A stretch of 55,289 nucleotides of DNA, taken from contig CAJQRR010000024.1 of NCBI GenBank assembly GCA_905612385.1, positions 1-55,289 of the forward strand, given 5' to 3'. Positions 1 to 9,681 of this stretch are shown one piece after another. This DNA is from an uncultured Candidatus Pelagibacter sp. Lineage in GTDB: Bacteria > Pseudomonadota > Alphaproteobacteria > Pelagibacterales > Pelagibacteraceae. Numbering within the stretch: the first letter of the stretch is position 1; each line of letters opens with the position of its first letter. The notes under the pieces are model-generated. The model made no database searches. It was not told the origin of the DNA and saw only the letters and a list, made by a program, of their open reading frames with translations. Position numbers and translations under genes: made by a program.

Positions 1-1
1 A

Positions 2-2569
2 AAAGATAAAAAAAAGTCTAATAATTTAAAGGTTTTTATACCTACTAATTTTATGTATTTCGACTTTATTGGAGAATATTATAATGTTGATCATATCTTT
101 ACAAATAGAGAGGAAACAACAATTTCAGCAGTTGATATTTTGGAAATTTTTTTAAAAGAAGAGGTATTTTGGATTCATAGATTTTCTAAATTTAGTGAAA
201 GAGACTACTTTCATAAAGTTGTTTTGTCTTTAGGTGCTAAGTGTTGGTCCATAGGTAATTATATTATTTGCTATAAGTTATATAATCGAGATTTAAATAA
301 AAAATTAGATGATCTTTTAAAAAATTGGAACATTAAAGATAATAAATTAGAATTATTTTCTAATTCTAAAAAAGACTATGATAAGAAAATTGATAAAGAT
401 CGATTAGATCTTGTAAAATTTGTTAACTCAAAAACAAAATTATTTAAAGCATTTGATAATTCAATTTTTCTTGCAAAAGGGAGTTTTTTTAATGTTTCCC
501 AAGCAATTTTGAAAAAAGATTTAAAAACACTTTTATTATGCAAAAATAGAAATGTAAGAAAAGGTATAACTTTACTTATAGAAAAAAATTTTGCTAATCT
601 TTCGTTAGATCTTCAATCTCTTTGGGCAGATAAAGTTGACACCGATAAAAAAAATATTTCATTAAGTTCATTTACAAACATAAGCCCAACTATCTTATCA
701 GATATGTATCTTTGGCTATCAATTAAAAAAAATGATGAGTTTTGGAAGAATGAAGGAAAAAGAATAACCTGGATTAAGCCATATAAAAAAATTAAGAATG
801 TTAAATTCAGCAATAAGGATGTTAGAATTAAATGGTATGAGGATGGTACGTTAAATGCTTCTGCTAATTGCATAGATCGTCATCTTAAAGATAAAAAAGA
901 CAAAACTGCAATCATTTGGGTTGGTGACAATCCAAAAGATACAAAAAAAATTTCTTACAAGCAATTGTATCAAGAGGTTTCTAAGGCTTCAAATGGTTTA
1001 AAAAGACTAGGTATTAAAAAAGGTGACCGAGTTACAATCTATTTAACTATGATTCCTGAGCTTGCAATAACAATGTTAGCTTGTGCTAGAATTGGTGCTG
1101 TTCATTCAATTATTTTTGGAGGTTTTTCAGCCGACTCTATTACTACCAGAATAAATGATTGTGAGTCAGAGTATATTATAACAGCTGATGAGGGTGTCCG
1201 AGCTGGCAAAACAATTCCCTTAAAGAAAATTACAGATGAAGCGTTAAGAAAATGCCCTGATGTAAAAAAATGTATAGTTATAAAAAGAACAGGAAATAAG
1301 GTTGGTTGGGTTAAAGGAAGAGATGTTTGGTATAACGATTTGATTAAAGGTGTATCAAATAAATGTGAGCCTGAAGAAATGAATGCTGAAGATCCTTTGT
1401 TTATTCTTTACACTTCTGGATCTACTGGAAAACCAAAAGGAGTTTTGCATACAACAGGAGGCTATATGGTTTATGCTTCAATGACCCATCAGTATGTATT
1501 TAACTATAAACCAAAGGACGTGTACTGGTGTACAGCAGATATTGGTTGGGTAACAGGTCATAGTTATATAATTTATGGACCACTTGCTAATGGTGCAACT
1601 ACAGTAATGTTTGAAGGAGTTCCAACTTATCCTGATAGTTCAAGGTGGTGGCAGATAATTGATAAATATAAAATTAATATTTTTTATACAGCACCAACAG
1701 CTATTAGAGCTTTAATGAGAGAAGGAGATAAACCTGTTAAAAAAACTTCAAGAAAATCTCTAAAATTATTAGGAACAGTTGGAGAACCTATCAATCCAGA
1801 AGCTTGGATGTGGTATTATAAAACAATAGGCAATTCTAAATGCCCAATAGTTGATACTTGGTGGCAAACTGAAACTGGTGGAATTTTAATTAGTCCACAA
1901 ACAGGGGCTATGAATTTAAAACCTGGTTCTGCAACCAAACCTTTTTATGGAATTAAGCCCACTATAGTTGATAAGAATGGAAAAGAAATAAAAGGTGCTG
2001 GTGAAGGAAGATTATGCATTTCACAGTCGTGGCCTGGGCAAATGAGAACTGTGTATGGTGATCACCAAAGGTTTATTGATACTTATTTTTCACAATTTGA
2101 TGGAAAATATTTTACAGGCGATGGAGCTAGAAGAGATAAAGATGGCTATTACTGGATTACAGGACGCGTTGATGATGTAATTATTGTATCTGGCCATAAT
2201 TTAGGGACTGCTGAAATTGAAAGTGCGTTTGTTGCTCATCCGAAAGTTGCTGAAGCTGCAGTTGTTGGATATCCTCATGACATCAAAGGTAACGGTTTGT
2301 ACTGTTATGTTACTTTGAATGTTGGAGAAAAATCTGATCTAGACCTTGAAAGAGAACTTAAGCTTTGGGTTAGAAAACAAATTGGACCCCTTGCAACACC
2401 AGATATTATACATTTTTCACCTGGACTTCCTAAGACAAGATCTGGAAAAATTATGAGAAGAATTTTAAGAAAAATTGCTGCTAACGAGCATAAGCAATTG
2501 GGTGACACAACAACCTTGGCTGATCCAAGTGTTGTTCAAAGTTTAGTAGACAATAGAAAAAATATTTAA
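2..2569 (+). CDS. acsA: acetyl-CoA synthetase with N-terminal extension, open at left edge
   Basis: AMP-forming acetate-CoA ligase, which activates acetate to acetyl-CoA through acetyl-AMP. Counting from the first Met at 53, the AcsA part covers residues ~218-838. It holds an ACAS N-terminal motif (KRITWIKPY), the P-loop-like [11 protein letters not shown] near 455-465, a [10 protein letters not shown] block and the C-terminal SGK lysine (~K799), the usual regulatory acetylation site. About 190 residues before this match no family I know. The frame has no stop back to base 2, so the start may lie outside the window. The stop overlaps the converging gene by 4 bases. It sits beside a symporter of the acetate-permease superfamily, which suggests acetate uptake and activation. 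The enzyme call is firm; the role of the extension is unknown. Confidence 0.93.
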   Translation, partial: KDKKKSNNLKVFIPTNFMYFDFIGEYYNVDHIFTNREETTISAVDILEIFLKEEVFWIHRFSKFSERDYFHKVVLSLGAKCWSIGNYIICYKLYNRDLNKKLDDLLKNWNIKDNKLELFSNSKKDYDKKIDKDRLDLVKFVNSKTKLFKAFDNSIFLAKGSFFNVSQAILKKDLKTLLLCKNRNVRKGITLLIEKNFANLSLDLQSLWADKVDTDKKNISLSSFTNISPTILSDMYLWLSIKKNDEFWKNEGKRITWIKPYKKIKNVKFSNKDVRIKWYEDGTLNASANCIDRHLKDKKDKTAIIWVGDNPKDTKKISYKQLYQEVSKASNGLKRLGIKKGDRVTIYLTMIPELAITMLACARIGAVHSIIFGGFSADSITTRINDCESEYIITADEGVRAGKTIPLKKITDEALRKCPDVKKCIVIKRTGNKVGWVKGRDVWYNDLIKGVSNKCEPEEMNAEDPLFILYTSGSTGKPKGVLHTTGGYMVYASMTHQYVFNYKPKDVYWCTADIGWVTGHSYIIYGPLANGATTVMFEGVPTYPDSSRWWQIIDKYKINIFYTAPTAIRALMREGDKPVKKTSRKSLKLLGTVGEPINPEAWMWYYKTIGNSKCPIVDTWWQTETGGILISPQTGAMNLKPGSATKPFYGIKPTIVDKNGKEIKGAGEGRLCISQSWPGQMRTVYGDHQRFIDTYFSQFDGKYFTGDGARRDKDGYYWITGRVDDVIIVSGHNLGTAEIESAFVAHPKVAEAAVVGYPHDIKGNGLYCYVTLNVGEKSDLDLERELKLWVRKQIGPLATPDIIHFSPGLPKTRSGKIMRRILRKIAANEHKQLGDTTTLADPSVVQSLVDNRKNI

Positions 2570-3189
2570 ATACTAATTAATTTCACAAACTCGTCTTTAA
2601 TATTATCCCATTTCAAAATCATAGAATTTAAAACTATTTTTCTATCTAAAGTTTTTAATTCTTCAGCTACTGGTGCCCATTTATATAAAGTTAGTGCACT
2701 TTCATTAAACGGCCAAGATCTGTAATATGTATTCCAATCTATTTTTTCTAATCGATCTGTAAATTTTTCTTTTGCTTTTAAAATAACTTCTTTGGGCATC
2801 CCATTTTCTGTTTCTTTTATCAAAATTTCATCATAAATATCTTTGGCTTTATCCATATCCTGATAGTTATGAAAAACACTGAGGTATGACAGGCTATAAA
2901 AAGTAAGATCTTGAAGTGCTATAGCGTAAATGTTCCATTTGGCCTTGTTAATAGATGCTAAAAATACCTCATCATCAAAGTGTAGTACCCACTTTGTACC
3001 CATTCTTGTTTTTAAGTAATTATATAAAGTAACCTGTGATACCCATGCTGATTGTTTTTGAACAAATAATGTGAGATCTTCAATATTCTTAATTTTTTTC
3101 TTTGGAAGTATTCCCTTAAATAAAGCAAATAGATAAACTCTAATATCTTCTATTTTTATATCTTTTAATTTAAGTTTATATTTGAGCAC
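2566..3189 (-). CDS. conserved hypothetical protein (207 aa)
   Basis: Not recognised at family level. The protein is soluble and mostly helical by composition, with no signal peptide and no membrane segment. Tryptophans and aromatic residues cluster in the middle and C-terminal third ([25 protein letters not shown]). It lies tail-to-tail with the acetyl-CoA synthetase (4-base overlap) and head-to-head with the DUF4212/symporter operon across a 120-base gap. A shared role in organic-acid use is therefore possible but is only inferred from position. I have the impression that similar proteins occur beside such symporters in other Alphaproteobacteria, but I could not check this. Confidence 0.7.
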   Translation of the reverse strand: MLKYKLKLKDIKIEDIRVYLFALFKGILPKKKIKNIEDLTLFVQKQSAWVSQVTLYNYLKTRMGTKWVLHFDDEVFLASINKAKWNIYAIALQDLTFYSLSYLSVFHNYQDMDKAKDIYDEILIKETENGMPKEVILKAKEKFTDRLEKIDWNTYYRSWPFNESALTLYKWAPVAEELKTLDRKIVLNSMILKWDNIKDEFVKLISI

Positions 3190-3282
3190 ATTTACCTACT
3201 TTTTGAATGCTTTATATTACAAAAATGGCCCTAATTCGAACTATTTAAAGGCTTTCAATCTATCTCATTATGGTTAGTGTTT

Positions 3283-3305
3283 CTCTCTTAACTATATAGG
3301 GAGAG
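3283..3305 (+). promoter_or_regulatory. possible hairpin masking the symporter ribosome binding site
   Basis: CTCTCT at 3283-3288 can pair with GGAGAG at 3300-3305 (five Watson-Crick pairs and one G-U), leaving an 11-base loop. The right arm is the Shine-Dalgarno sequence of the DUF4212 gene, which starts at 3310. GGGAGAG is an unusually strong ribosome binding site for this window. The pairing is seen in the sequence; any regulatory role is inference. Confidence 0.35.
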
Positions 3306-3309
3306 TAAA

Positions 3310-3573
3310 ATGTCAAACAAAGCAAAACACTGGGAAAAAACTAGAGGGCTACTGTTCGTTACTTTAGCAATCTGGTTTGTATTCTCAATTGGCATCTTTT
3401 TTTTCGGAACTGAAATGGAAGCATCTAGCTTCAAACCTTTTGGTTATCCACTGTCATATTATATGACATGTCAGGGTTCATTATTAGCATTTGTAATTTT
3501 GAATTTCTGGTTTGCGGGTAGACAAGAGAAGATAGATGAAGAGTTTGGTTTCACTGAAAGAGAGGATAGCTAA
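3310..3573 (+). CDS. DUF4212 small subunit of sodium/solute symporter
   Basis: An 87-residue membrane protein of the DUF4212 family, found as the small partner of SSS-family symporters of the VC_2705 type. Two hydrophobic segments (roughly residues 13-33 and 47-68) flank a short loop, followed by a charged cytoplasmic-looking tail. A strong GGGAGAG ribosome binding site lies 4 bases before the ATG. Its stop codon shares a base with the ATG of the large subunit at 3573, so the two are almost certainly translationally coupled. The family association is well established; the substrate is not known from sequence. Confidence 0.93.
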   Translation: MSNKAKHWEKTRGLLFVTLAIWFVFSIGIFFFGTEMEASSFKPFGYPLSYYMTCQGSLLAFVILNFWFAGRQEKIDEEFGFTEREDS

Positions 3574-5387
3574 TGATAAAAGGTAAATTTATAGACAATC
3601 TACCAAAAGTTTATGGAATCTATACAGGTGGTTTTATAGGATTCATAATATTGATGGCGATTGCTGAACAAATGGGGATGTCTGCAAAAGCAATAGGAAT
3701 TTCTTTTGTTGTATTCACCATTGCTATCTATGCGATAATCGGTTGGTTATCACGTACACTTCAGATGGACGCATACTACGTAGCAGGGAGACAAGTACCT
3801 ACTGTATTTAACGGAATGGCTACTGCAGCAGACTGGATGTCTGGTGCATCATTCGTTGCAATGGCAGGTGGTATTTACTTCAAAGGCTATGGCTATATGG
3901 CGTTGCTAGTTGGATGGACAGGTGGTTATATACTTGTATCTACTTTATTAGCACCCTACTTAAGAAAATTTGGCTGTTACACAGTTCCAGATTTTGTTGG
4001 TACAAGATATGGTGGTAATGCAGCAAGACTTTCTGCAGTACTAGTATTAACAGTAGCTTCATTCACATATGTGACTGCACAAATCAATGCAACAGGAACT
4101 ATTGCTTCAGTAGCTTTAGATATTCCTTTTAAAATTGCTGTGTATGTCGGATTAGCAAGTATATTACTTTGTTCTATGCTTGGTGGAATGAGAGCAGTTA
4201 CATGGACGCAAGTTGCGCAATATATAGTTTTAATTATTGCTTACTTACTTCCTGTATTCTGGATCAGTAGTAAAATGGGTGCTGGATTCTTCCCACATTT
4301 AATGTTGGGAGATGAGGTAGCTAGAATTGCCGAACTAGAGAGTCAATTTGGTTTTGTGAAAAACTCAGCTGCCGACTTAGCTACAGTACCAAAAGGTTTA
4401 GCTGGAATAACTAAAGCACACTCATCAGTTAACGGAACAAGCTGGGGATTCATTTCTCTAGCAATTTGTATGATGGCAGGAACAGCTTCTTTGCCTCACG
4501 TTATGATGAGATACTTTACTACTCCAAGTGTAAAATCAGCTAGAAGATCTGTAGCATGGTCGCTACTTTTCATCTTCATTTTATACTCAACTGCACCGAT
4601 GTTAGCGACATTATCAAAACTATCACTGATTGATCCAACACTTTCAACAGGGATTATTGGTAAGTCAATAGCTGAGGTTCAAGCAATAGATTGGTATCAA
4701 AACTGGAACCAAGCTAACTTAATGTTTGTTAGCGACTTTAACGGAAATGGAACTCTTGAATTAAATGAGTTTTTCATGGGTGGTAAAGCCGTTGTGTTAG
4801 CTACTCCAGAAATTGCTGGATTACCTTATGTAATCTCAGGTCTTGTTGCTGCTGGAGGTATGGCTGCTGCCATGTCTACTGCTGATGGTTTAGTTTTAGC
4901 AATTGCTAATGCTTTGTCTCATGACTTGTATTACAAGATCATTGATCCAAAAGCAGAAGCTGCAAAAAGATTAATTGTTGCAAGGGTATTACTTGTATTA
5001 ATTGGTTTTGCTGGAGCAACTATTGCCGCAATGGGTATCCAAGGTATCTTAGGTTCAGTAATTTGGGCTTTTGACTTTGCGATGTCAGGATTGTTCTTCC
5101 CACTTGTATTAGGTGTATGGTGGAAAAGAGCGAATGGTCCTGGTGCTGTTGCAGGAATGCTTCTAGGATTAGCTTCTGGTACTTGGTATCTAATTTGGGT
5201 ACGTACTGGTGGAGCTGGATTCTTGGGTATTACTCAACTTACATTCGGTATCGTTGGAGCGTCAGTTAGTTTAGTTTCTATGGTGGTTGTTAGTTTACTA
5301 ACAAAAGCACCGGACGCAGCTACTCAAAATATGATTGATGAGCTTCGTATTCCAAGTGGTAAAACAATTCTTGGAAAACAACACTAA
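3573..5387 (+). CDS. sodium:solute symporter large subunit (VC_2705-type, ActP-related)
   Basis: A 604-residue inner-membrane transporter of the sodium:solute symporter (SSS) superfamily, the branch that includes acetate permease ActP and pairs with DUF4212. It has many hydrophobic helices, the DAYYVAGRQVPTVFNGMA block near residues 67-85, and the family-typical GLVAAGGMAAAMSTADGLVL segment near 425-445. Residues 388-399 match an EF-hand calcium loop position for position (D388, N390, N392, G393, L395, E399). Acetyl-CoA synthetase nearby points to acetate or another short organic acid as substrate. A hairpin after the stop may end the transcript. Confidence 0.93.
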   Translation: MIKGKFIDNLPKVYGIYTGGFIGFIILMAIAEQMGMSAKAIGISFVVFTIAIYAIIGWLSRTLQMDAYYVAGRQVPTVFNGMATAADWMSGASFVAMAGGIYFKGYGYMALLVGWTGGYILVSTLLAPYLRKFGCYTVPDFVGTRYGGNAARLSAVLVLTVASFTYVTAQINATGTIASVALDIPFKIAVYVGLASILLCSMLGGMRAVTWTQVAQYIVLIIAYLLPVFWISSKMGAGFFPHLMLGDEVARIAELESQFGFVKNSAADLATVPKGLAGITKAHSSVNGTSWGFISLAICMMAGTASLPHVMMRYFTTPSVKSARRSVAWSLLFIFILYSTAPMLATLSKLSLIDPTLSTGIIGKSIAEVQAIDWYQNWNQANLMFVSDFNGNGTLELNEFFMGGKAVVLATPEIAGLPYVISGLVAAGGMAAAMSTADGLVLAIANALSHDLYYKIIDPKAEAAKRLIVARVLLVLIGFAGATIAAMGIQGILGSVIWAFDFAMSGLFFPLVLGVWWKRANGPGAVAGMLLGLASGTWYLIWVRTGGAGFLGITQLTFGIVGASVSLVSMVVVSLLTKAPDAATQNMIDELRIPSGKTILGKQH

Positions 5388-5401
5388 TTAAATTTTATAT
5401 T

Positions 5402-5425
5402 AAGGGGCGATTTATTTCGCCCCTT
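5402..5425 (+). terminator. GC-rich hairpin downstream of symporter operon
   Basis: AAGGGGCGA (5402-5410) and TCGCCCCTT (5417-5425) form a perfect 9-bp stem with a 6-base loop, 14 bases after the symporter stop. It stands out in this AT-rich sequence. There is no clean T-tract directly after it, so it may be a terminator with help from Rho, or a 3'-end stabilising hairpin. Confidence 0.6.
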
Positions 5426-5458
5426 AGTTAAGTTAAAAAAAAATTCCTTTTTATATTT

Positions 5459-5803
5459 ATGCCAGAAATGCATCCTTCTATTCTCATAATTGACTATATT
5501 TTAGGTGTTGTAATGTGGACTTTAATTGGAAGAGTTGCGATGAATATTTTTCAAAGAGAAAACTCAGAGTTTTTTTTTATGAAAGCATTCGTAAAATTAA
5601 CAAACCCCTTAATAAGATCATTTAAACCTATCACTCCTTCATTCATTATTGACCCTCTTGTTCCACTTTATGTTGCCTGGTTCTTTTATATGATTAGATT
5701 TTACCTTATGCCCTATTTACTGGGATATTCTGTCATGGGAATGTTATCTTTTCCTTTAGAAAGTGAAATTGCTACAGAAATTTATCGTATTTTTGGCAAA
5801 TAA
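5459..5803 (+). CDS. YggT-family-like membrane protein
   Basis: A 114-residue protein with two or more hydrophobic helices (residues ~8-28 and ~68-98) around a KLTNPLIRSFKPITPSFI linker followed by D-PLVPLY. That arrangement resembles the YggT family of small inner-membrane proteins, which have been linked to osmotic tolerance and cell-division loci in other bacteria. It follows the symporter hairpin and precedes rpe by 47 bases, so it may start a new transcript. Membrane location is clear; the family call is by motif pattern only. Confidence 0.7.
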   Translation: MPEMHPSILIIDYILGVVMWTLIGRVAMNIFQRENSEFFFMKAFVKLTNPLIRSFKPITPSFIIDPLVPLYVAWFFYMIRFYLMPYLLGYSVMGMLSFPLESEIATEIYRIFGK

Positions 5804-5850
5804 TTAATTCAAATTAAAAATAAAATTGATACTACTAATATTAGTAATCA

Positions 5851-6510
5851 ATGAAAAAAATACAAATATCACCTTCAATTTTATCTGCTGACTTTAGTCA
5901 GCTTGGAAATGAAATTAAGAGACTTGAAGATGGTGGTGCAGATATGATCCATGTAGATGTGATGGATGGCCATTTTGTTCCAAATTTAACAATGGGTCCT
6001 CCAATTATTAAAGCTTTAAGACAATATACAACGCTACCATTTGATGTTCATTTGATGATTTCACCCGTGCATAAATACATTAAAGATTATGCTGATGCAG
6101 GTGCTGACATTATTACAATACATCCTGAGGCAACAGAAGATTTGAAAAGCTCTATTCAATATATAAAAAAATTAAATAAAAAGGTTGGGGTTTCTTTAAA
6201 CCCTGAAACTAAAATTAATTTAATAACAGGTTTATTGAATGAAATTGATTTAATCTTAATTATGAGTGTAAATCCTGGATTTGGAGGTCAGAAATTTATG
6301 CCTGAAGTACTTGAAAAAATTAAAGAATTAAAAAAAATAAAAGATCAAAAAAATATAGATTTTGATATTGAAATTGATGGAGGAATTAATTTTGATAACA
6401 ATAAGTTGGCTATTGAAGCTGGTGCAAATATTTTAGTTTCTGGCACTACTATATTCAAAAACAATAATGGAAATATAAAAAAAAATATAGACCTTTTAAA
6501 ATCAATTTAG
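5851..6510 (+). CDS. rpe: ribulose-phosphate 3-epimerase
   Basis: Interconverts D-ribulose 5-phosphate and D-xylulose 5-phosphate in the pentose phosphate pathway. The 219-residue TIM barrel starts with ISPSILSADF. It has the metal and catalytic blocks HVDVMDGHFVPN (~residues 34-45) and FDVHLM, then the MSVNPGFGGQ loop (~139-148) and EIDGGI (~175-180) with the second catalytic aspartate. Length is normal for the family. Only 4 bases separate it from the heparinase-like gene, and purH follows. I recall rpe - heparinase-like - purH as an order seen in other Alphaproteobacteria. Confidence 0.97.
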   Translation: MKKIQISPSILSADFSQLGNEIKRLEDGGADMIHVDVMDGHFVPNLTMGPPIIKALRQYTTLPFDVHLMISPVHKYIKDYADAGADIITIHPEATEDLKSSIQYIKKLNKKVGVSLNPETKINLITGLLNEIDLILIMSVNPGFGGQKFMPEVLEKIKELKKIKDQKNIDFDIEIDGGINFDNNKLAIEAGANILVSGTTIFKNNNGNIKKNIDLLKSI

Positions 6511-6514
6511 AATA

Positions 6515-8146
6515 ATGATTTTTAATAATTTATTAAGTTTTGTTAATAAATCATATGTATTTTCTAAAAAAAAAATCCGCACTCTATATTTAAGCTCAAA
6601 TATTTATAACAGAAAAATTACACCTTCAATTGTCAGTTCTTTAGACTACCGTCCAAGTCCTAACTTATTAGGATCACTTATAAGATATGATAAAAAGAAG
6701 ATTAACATCGAAAATTATATATTAAACAATATATGGGATAACAAAGATTTAAAAAAAAAAGACTATAAAAATTTAAATAGTTTTTTTTGGTTATTTAGCT
6801 TGGATTTAAAATCATCAAAAAAAGATACTCAAAATGTAGTTTTACAATGGATTAAGAAAAATCATCGATATAATTATAAGAGTTGGGATTTTGATATAGT
6901 TGCTAAAAGAATAATTGCTTGGACTTCTAACTCTAGGCTCACTTATGAAGATAGTAGCGTTGAATATAAAAACAGTTTCAATAGGATCATAAAAAAACAA
7001 ATTAATCATTTAATTAATGAAATAGAACGATTGAAATGGGTTGACGATAAAATGATAGGTTGTGCAGCTATTATTCTGGTTGGCTTAACCTATAAAGATA
7101 AAGATGAGTATTTAGAAATAGGGTTAAGCTTATTACGAAGAATTATAAAATCTTCTTTTGATAATGATGGTTTTCCAAAATCAAGGAATATTAGGCAATT
7201 ATGCTTTTACTTAAAATATTTTATTTTAATTAGAGAGTGGTTCAAGGAATCTCAGAGTGAGATACCTGATTTTATTAATGAAAATATATATTATTTAGGT
7301 CAAGCTTATGCATTCACTTGGCAAAATAATAAAATAGACCTTCTTTTCAATGGTAACCATGAAACAAATAATGTTGATTTTGATCATTATTTAAAAAAAC
7401 TTGGCTATAATTTTAAAAATCAAAGCAATGAATTGGGTGGATATGTAGTTCTTAATAACAAAAAAACTTCACTAATTATGGATGTTGGGTCAAGTCCTGA
7501 TAAAAAGTTTTCCTCAAACTATCAAGCAGGTTCATTATCTTTTGAAATAATATCAAATGGAAAAAAATTAATTTGTAACTCAGGTTATTTTCAAAACCGC
7601 AGTCATCAATTAAATGAACTGTCAAAATCAAGTGCTGCACATAGTACTTTGATTTTAGATGATAGGTCTTCATGTAAATTTAATAAAACTAAAAATGAAG
7701 GTTCTAAAATTTCTCATGGATTAAAAATTTTAAAAAAAAATATTGTCTTTGAAAAAAACTATTGGAAAATTAATGCAACTCATGATGGTTATTTAAAACA
7801 ATATGGCATCATTCATGAAAGAGAAGTTGAGTTTTATTCTGAACAACTAAAATTTGTTGGCCATGATAAAATGATTTCTAAAAATAAAATTAAAAATTTA
7901 AAATTTGAAATTAGATTTCATTTAGAGCCTAATATTAAGATAATGAAGACTCAAGATAATAAATCAATACTTATAGATCTTGACGGTGAAGGATGGAAAT
8001 TTACTTCTAACAACAATAATATGAATATTGATAATGGTCTATATTTTGGTAAAAAAGATTCCTTTATTGACAATAAGAATATAGTCATTTCTGGAATGAC
8101 TAATGATGAAAACCAGACTATAAAGTGGGAAATTACAAAACTATAA
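6515..8146 (+). CDS. heparinase II/III family protein
   Basis: A 543-residue protein. The N-terminal ~270 residues look like the alpha-helical toroid of heparinase II/III-type polysaccharide lyases. The C-terminal half is beta-rich and includes the family block around residues 315-370 (GGYVVL, DVGSSP, AGSLSFEI, CNSGYF, AHSTLILDD). The AHSTL segment is typical of the heparinase II/III domain. No signal peptide is evident. Lyases of this family cleave uronic-acid polysaccharides, but in this rpe-purH context the true substrate is unknown and may be a cell-surface or self polymer. The stop shares one base with the purH ATG. Confidence 0.87.
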   Translation: MIFNNLLSFVNKSYVFSKKKIRTLYLSSNIYNRKITPSIVSSLDYRPSPNLLGSLIRYDKKKINIENYILNNIWDNKDLKKKDYKNLNSFFWLFSLDLKSSKKDTQNVVLQWIKKNHRYNYKSWDFDIVAKRIIAWTSNSRLTYEDSSVEYKNSFNRIIKKQINHLINEIERLKWVDDKMIGCAAIILVGLTYKDKDEYLEIGLSLLRRIIKSSFDNDGFPKSRNIRQLCFYLKYFILIREWFKESQSEIPDFINENIYYLGQAYAFTWQNNKIDLLFNGNHETNNVDFDHYLKKLGYNFKNQSNELGGYVVLNNKKTSLIMDVGSSPDKKFSSNYQAGSLSFEIISNGKKLICNSGYFQNRSHQLNELSKSSAAHSTLILDDRSSCKFNKTKNEGSKISHGLKILKKNIVFEKNYWKINATHDGYLKQYGIIHEREVEFYSEQLKFVGHDKMISKNKIKNLKFEIRFHLEPNIKIMKTQDNKSILIDLDGEGWKFTSNNNNMNIDNGLYFGKKDSFIDNKNIVISGMTNDENQTIKWEITKL

Positions 8147-9681
8147 TGAAGCAAATTAAAAAAGCACTAATTTCAGTTTCTGATAAAAAAAATTTAAAGA
8201 GACTTTTAAAAGTTTTAACTAAACATAAAATTGAATTAATAAGTTCAGGTGGTACTTACAAGGAGATCAAAAAACTTAAATTTAAATGCTTAGAAGTTTC
8301 AGAGTATACAGACTCTCCTGAAATACTTGGTGGAAGAGTTAAAACACTACACCCAAAAATACATGCAGGAATATTAAGTAAAAGAGACAACAAATCACAT
8401 AGTAAGGATTTAAAAGATAACAATTTTGAAGAAATAGATCTTGTTATTGTCAACTTCTACCCTTTTGAAAAAACTCTAGAACAGACTAATAATCATTTAA
8501 AAATTATAGAAAACATTGATATTGGGGGCCCAACAATGGTCAGGGCTGCAGCAAAAAACTACAATGATGTTGTTGTTATTACTTCTTCAGATCAATATTA
8601 TGAACTAATTGAAGAGATAGAAAAGAATAAAGGCTCGACGACTATTGGGTATAGAGAAAAGATGTCTTCAGAGGCCTTTTCTCAAACAGCATATTACGAT
8701 GCTGTAATTTCAAACTACTTTAATAAAGTTAAAAATAATGATTTCCCTAAAAAAAAAATTATCTACGGTAATTTAATTGAAAAATTAAGGTATGGTGAAA
8801 ACTCTCACCAGCAAGCAGCTGTTTACTCAAAAACTCAAAGTTTAAATATTAAACAAATTCATGGAAAACAACTAAGTTATAATAATTATAATGATATATT
8901 TTCTGCATTAACTATTTCAAAATCTTTACCAAAAAATTCAGGAACTGTTATAGTTAAGCATGCTAACCCATGCGGTGTTTCTATTAATAAAGATAACTTA
9001 AAAAGCTACCAATTAGCACTGGCATGTGACCCAATCAGTGCTTTTGGAGGAATAGTTTCATGCAATTACAAAGTAAGTAAAACTCTAGCCAACCAACTAA
9101 ATAATATTTTCTTGGAAGCTATTATTGCTAATGGTTTTGATCCTGGGGCATTAAAAGTTTTAAAAAAGAAAAAAAATTTACGCCTTATCGATGCGACAAA
9201 CTTTACTATGAAAAATTTAGTAAGATTTAATTCATCTAATGGGTCTTTTTTAACTCAATCTGAAGATATAGAAAAATTTAATATCAAAAATTTTAAGATA
9301 GTTTCAAAAAAGAAACCCAATAAATCTCAATTAAAAAATTTAATTTTTGCATTCAATGTTTGTAGATATGTTAAATCAAATGCAATTGTTTTAGCCAGTC
9401 AGGAAGCAACAGTAGGTATTGGATCTGGACAACCTAGCAGACTTGATAGCTGTCAAATTGCAATAGACAAAATGAAAAAATATCAAAATTTAAATAAAGA
9501 AGTAGTTGCAGCCTCAGATGCATTTTTCCCATTTGTTGATGGTATAGAAAAATTAGTACAGTCAGGTATTACAGCCGTCATACAACCCTCTGGGTCAATC
9601 AGAGACAAAGAAATAATTAAATTTGCCAATCAAACTAATACTGTTCTAATCTTTTCTAAAACAAGACATTTTAGGCACTAA
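8146..9681 (+). CDS. purH: bifunctional AICAR transformylase / IMP cyclohydrolase
   Basis: Catalyses the last two steps of de novo purine synthesis, AICAR formylation with 10-formyl-THF and ring closure to IMP. The N-terminal cyclohydrolase (MGS-like) domain spans ~1-190 (KKALISVSDK, GGRVKTLHPKIHAGIL, NIDIGGPTMVRAAAKN). The C-terminal transformylase domain carries KHANPCGV near 270, with the catalytic Lys-His, and DAFFPF-DGIE near 460. I chose the ATG at 8146, which overlaps the upstream stop by one base and begins MKQIKKALISVS. An ATG at 8125 would add seven residues inside the previous gene. The product is 511 aa. It converges with phhB, overlapping by 11 bases. Confidence 0.97.
   Translation: MKQIKKALISVSDKKNLKRLLKVLTKHKIELISSGGTYKEIKKLKFKCLEVSEYTDSPEILGGRVKTLHPKIHAGILSKRDNKSHSKDLKDNNFEEIDLVIVNFYPFEKTLEQTNNHLKIIENIDIGGPTMVRAAAKNYNDVVVITSSDQYYELIEEIEKNKGSTTIGYREKMSSEAFSQTAYYDAVISNYFNKVKNNDFPKKKIIYGNLIEKLRYGENSHQQAAVYSKTQSLNIKQIHGKQLSYNNYNDIFSALTISKSLPKNSGTVIVKHANPCGVSINKDNLKSYQLALACDPISAFGGIVSCNYKVSKTLANQLNNIFLEAIIANGFDPGALKVLKKKKNLRLIDATNFTMKNLVRFNSSNGSFLTQSEDIEKFNIKNFKIVSKKKPNKSQLKNLIFAFNVCRYVKSNAIVLASQEATVGIGSGQPSRLDSCQIAIDKMKKYQNLNKEVVAASDAFFPFVDGIEKLVQSGITAVIQPSGSIRDKEIIKFANQTNTVLIFSKTRHFRH

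Noticed and set aside
5402..5425. REP-type mobile hairpin element after the symporter operon
   Set aside because: I saw only this one copy of the GGGGCGA stem in the window; a terminator or mRNA-end hairpin is simpler.
8125..8146. Upstream ATG for purH at 8125
   Set aside because: It adds seven residues inside the heparinase-like gene. The ATG at 8146 gives the usual one-base stop/start overlap and a normal PurH N-terminus.
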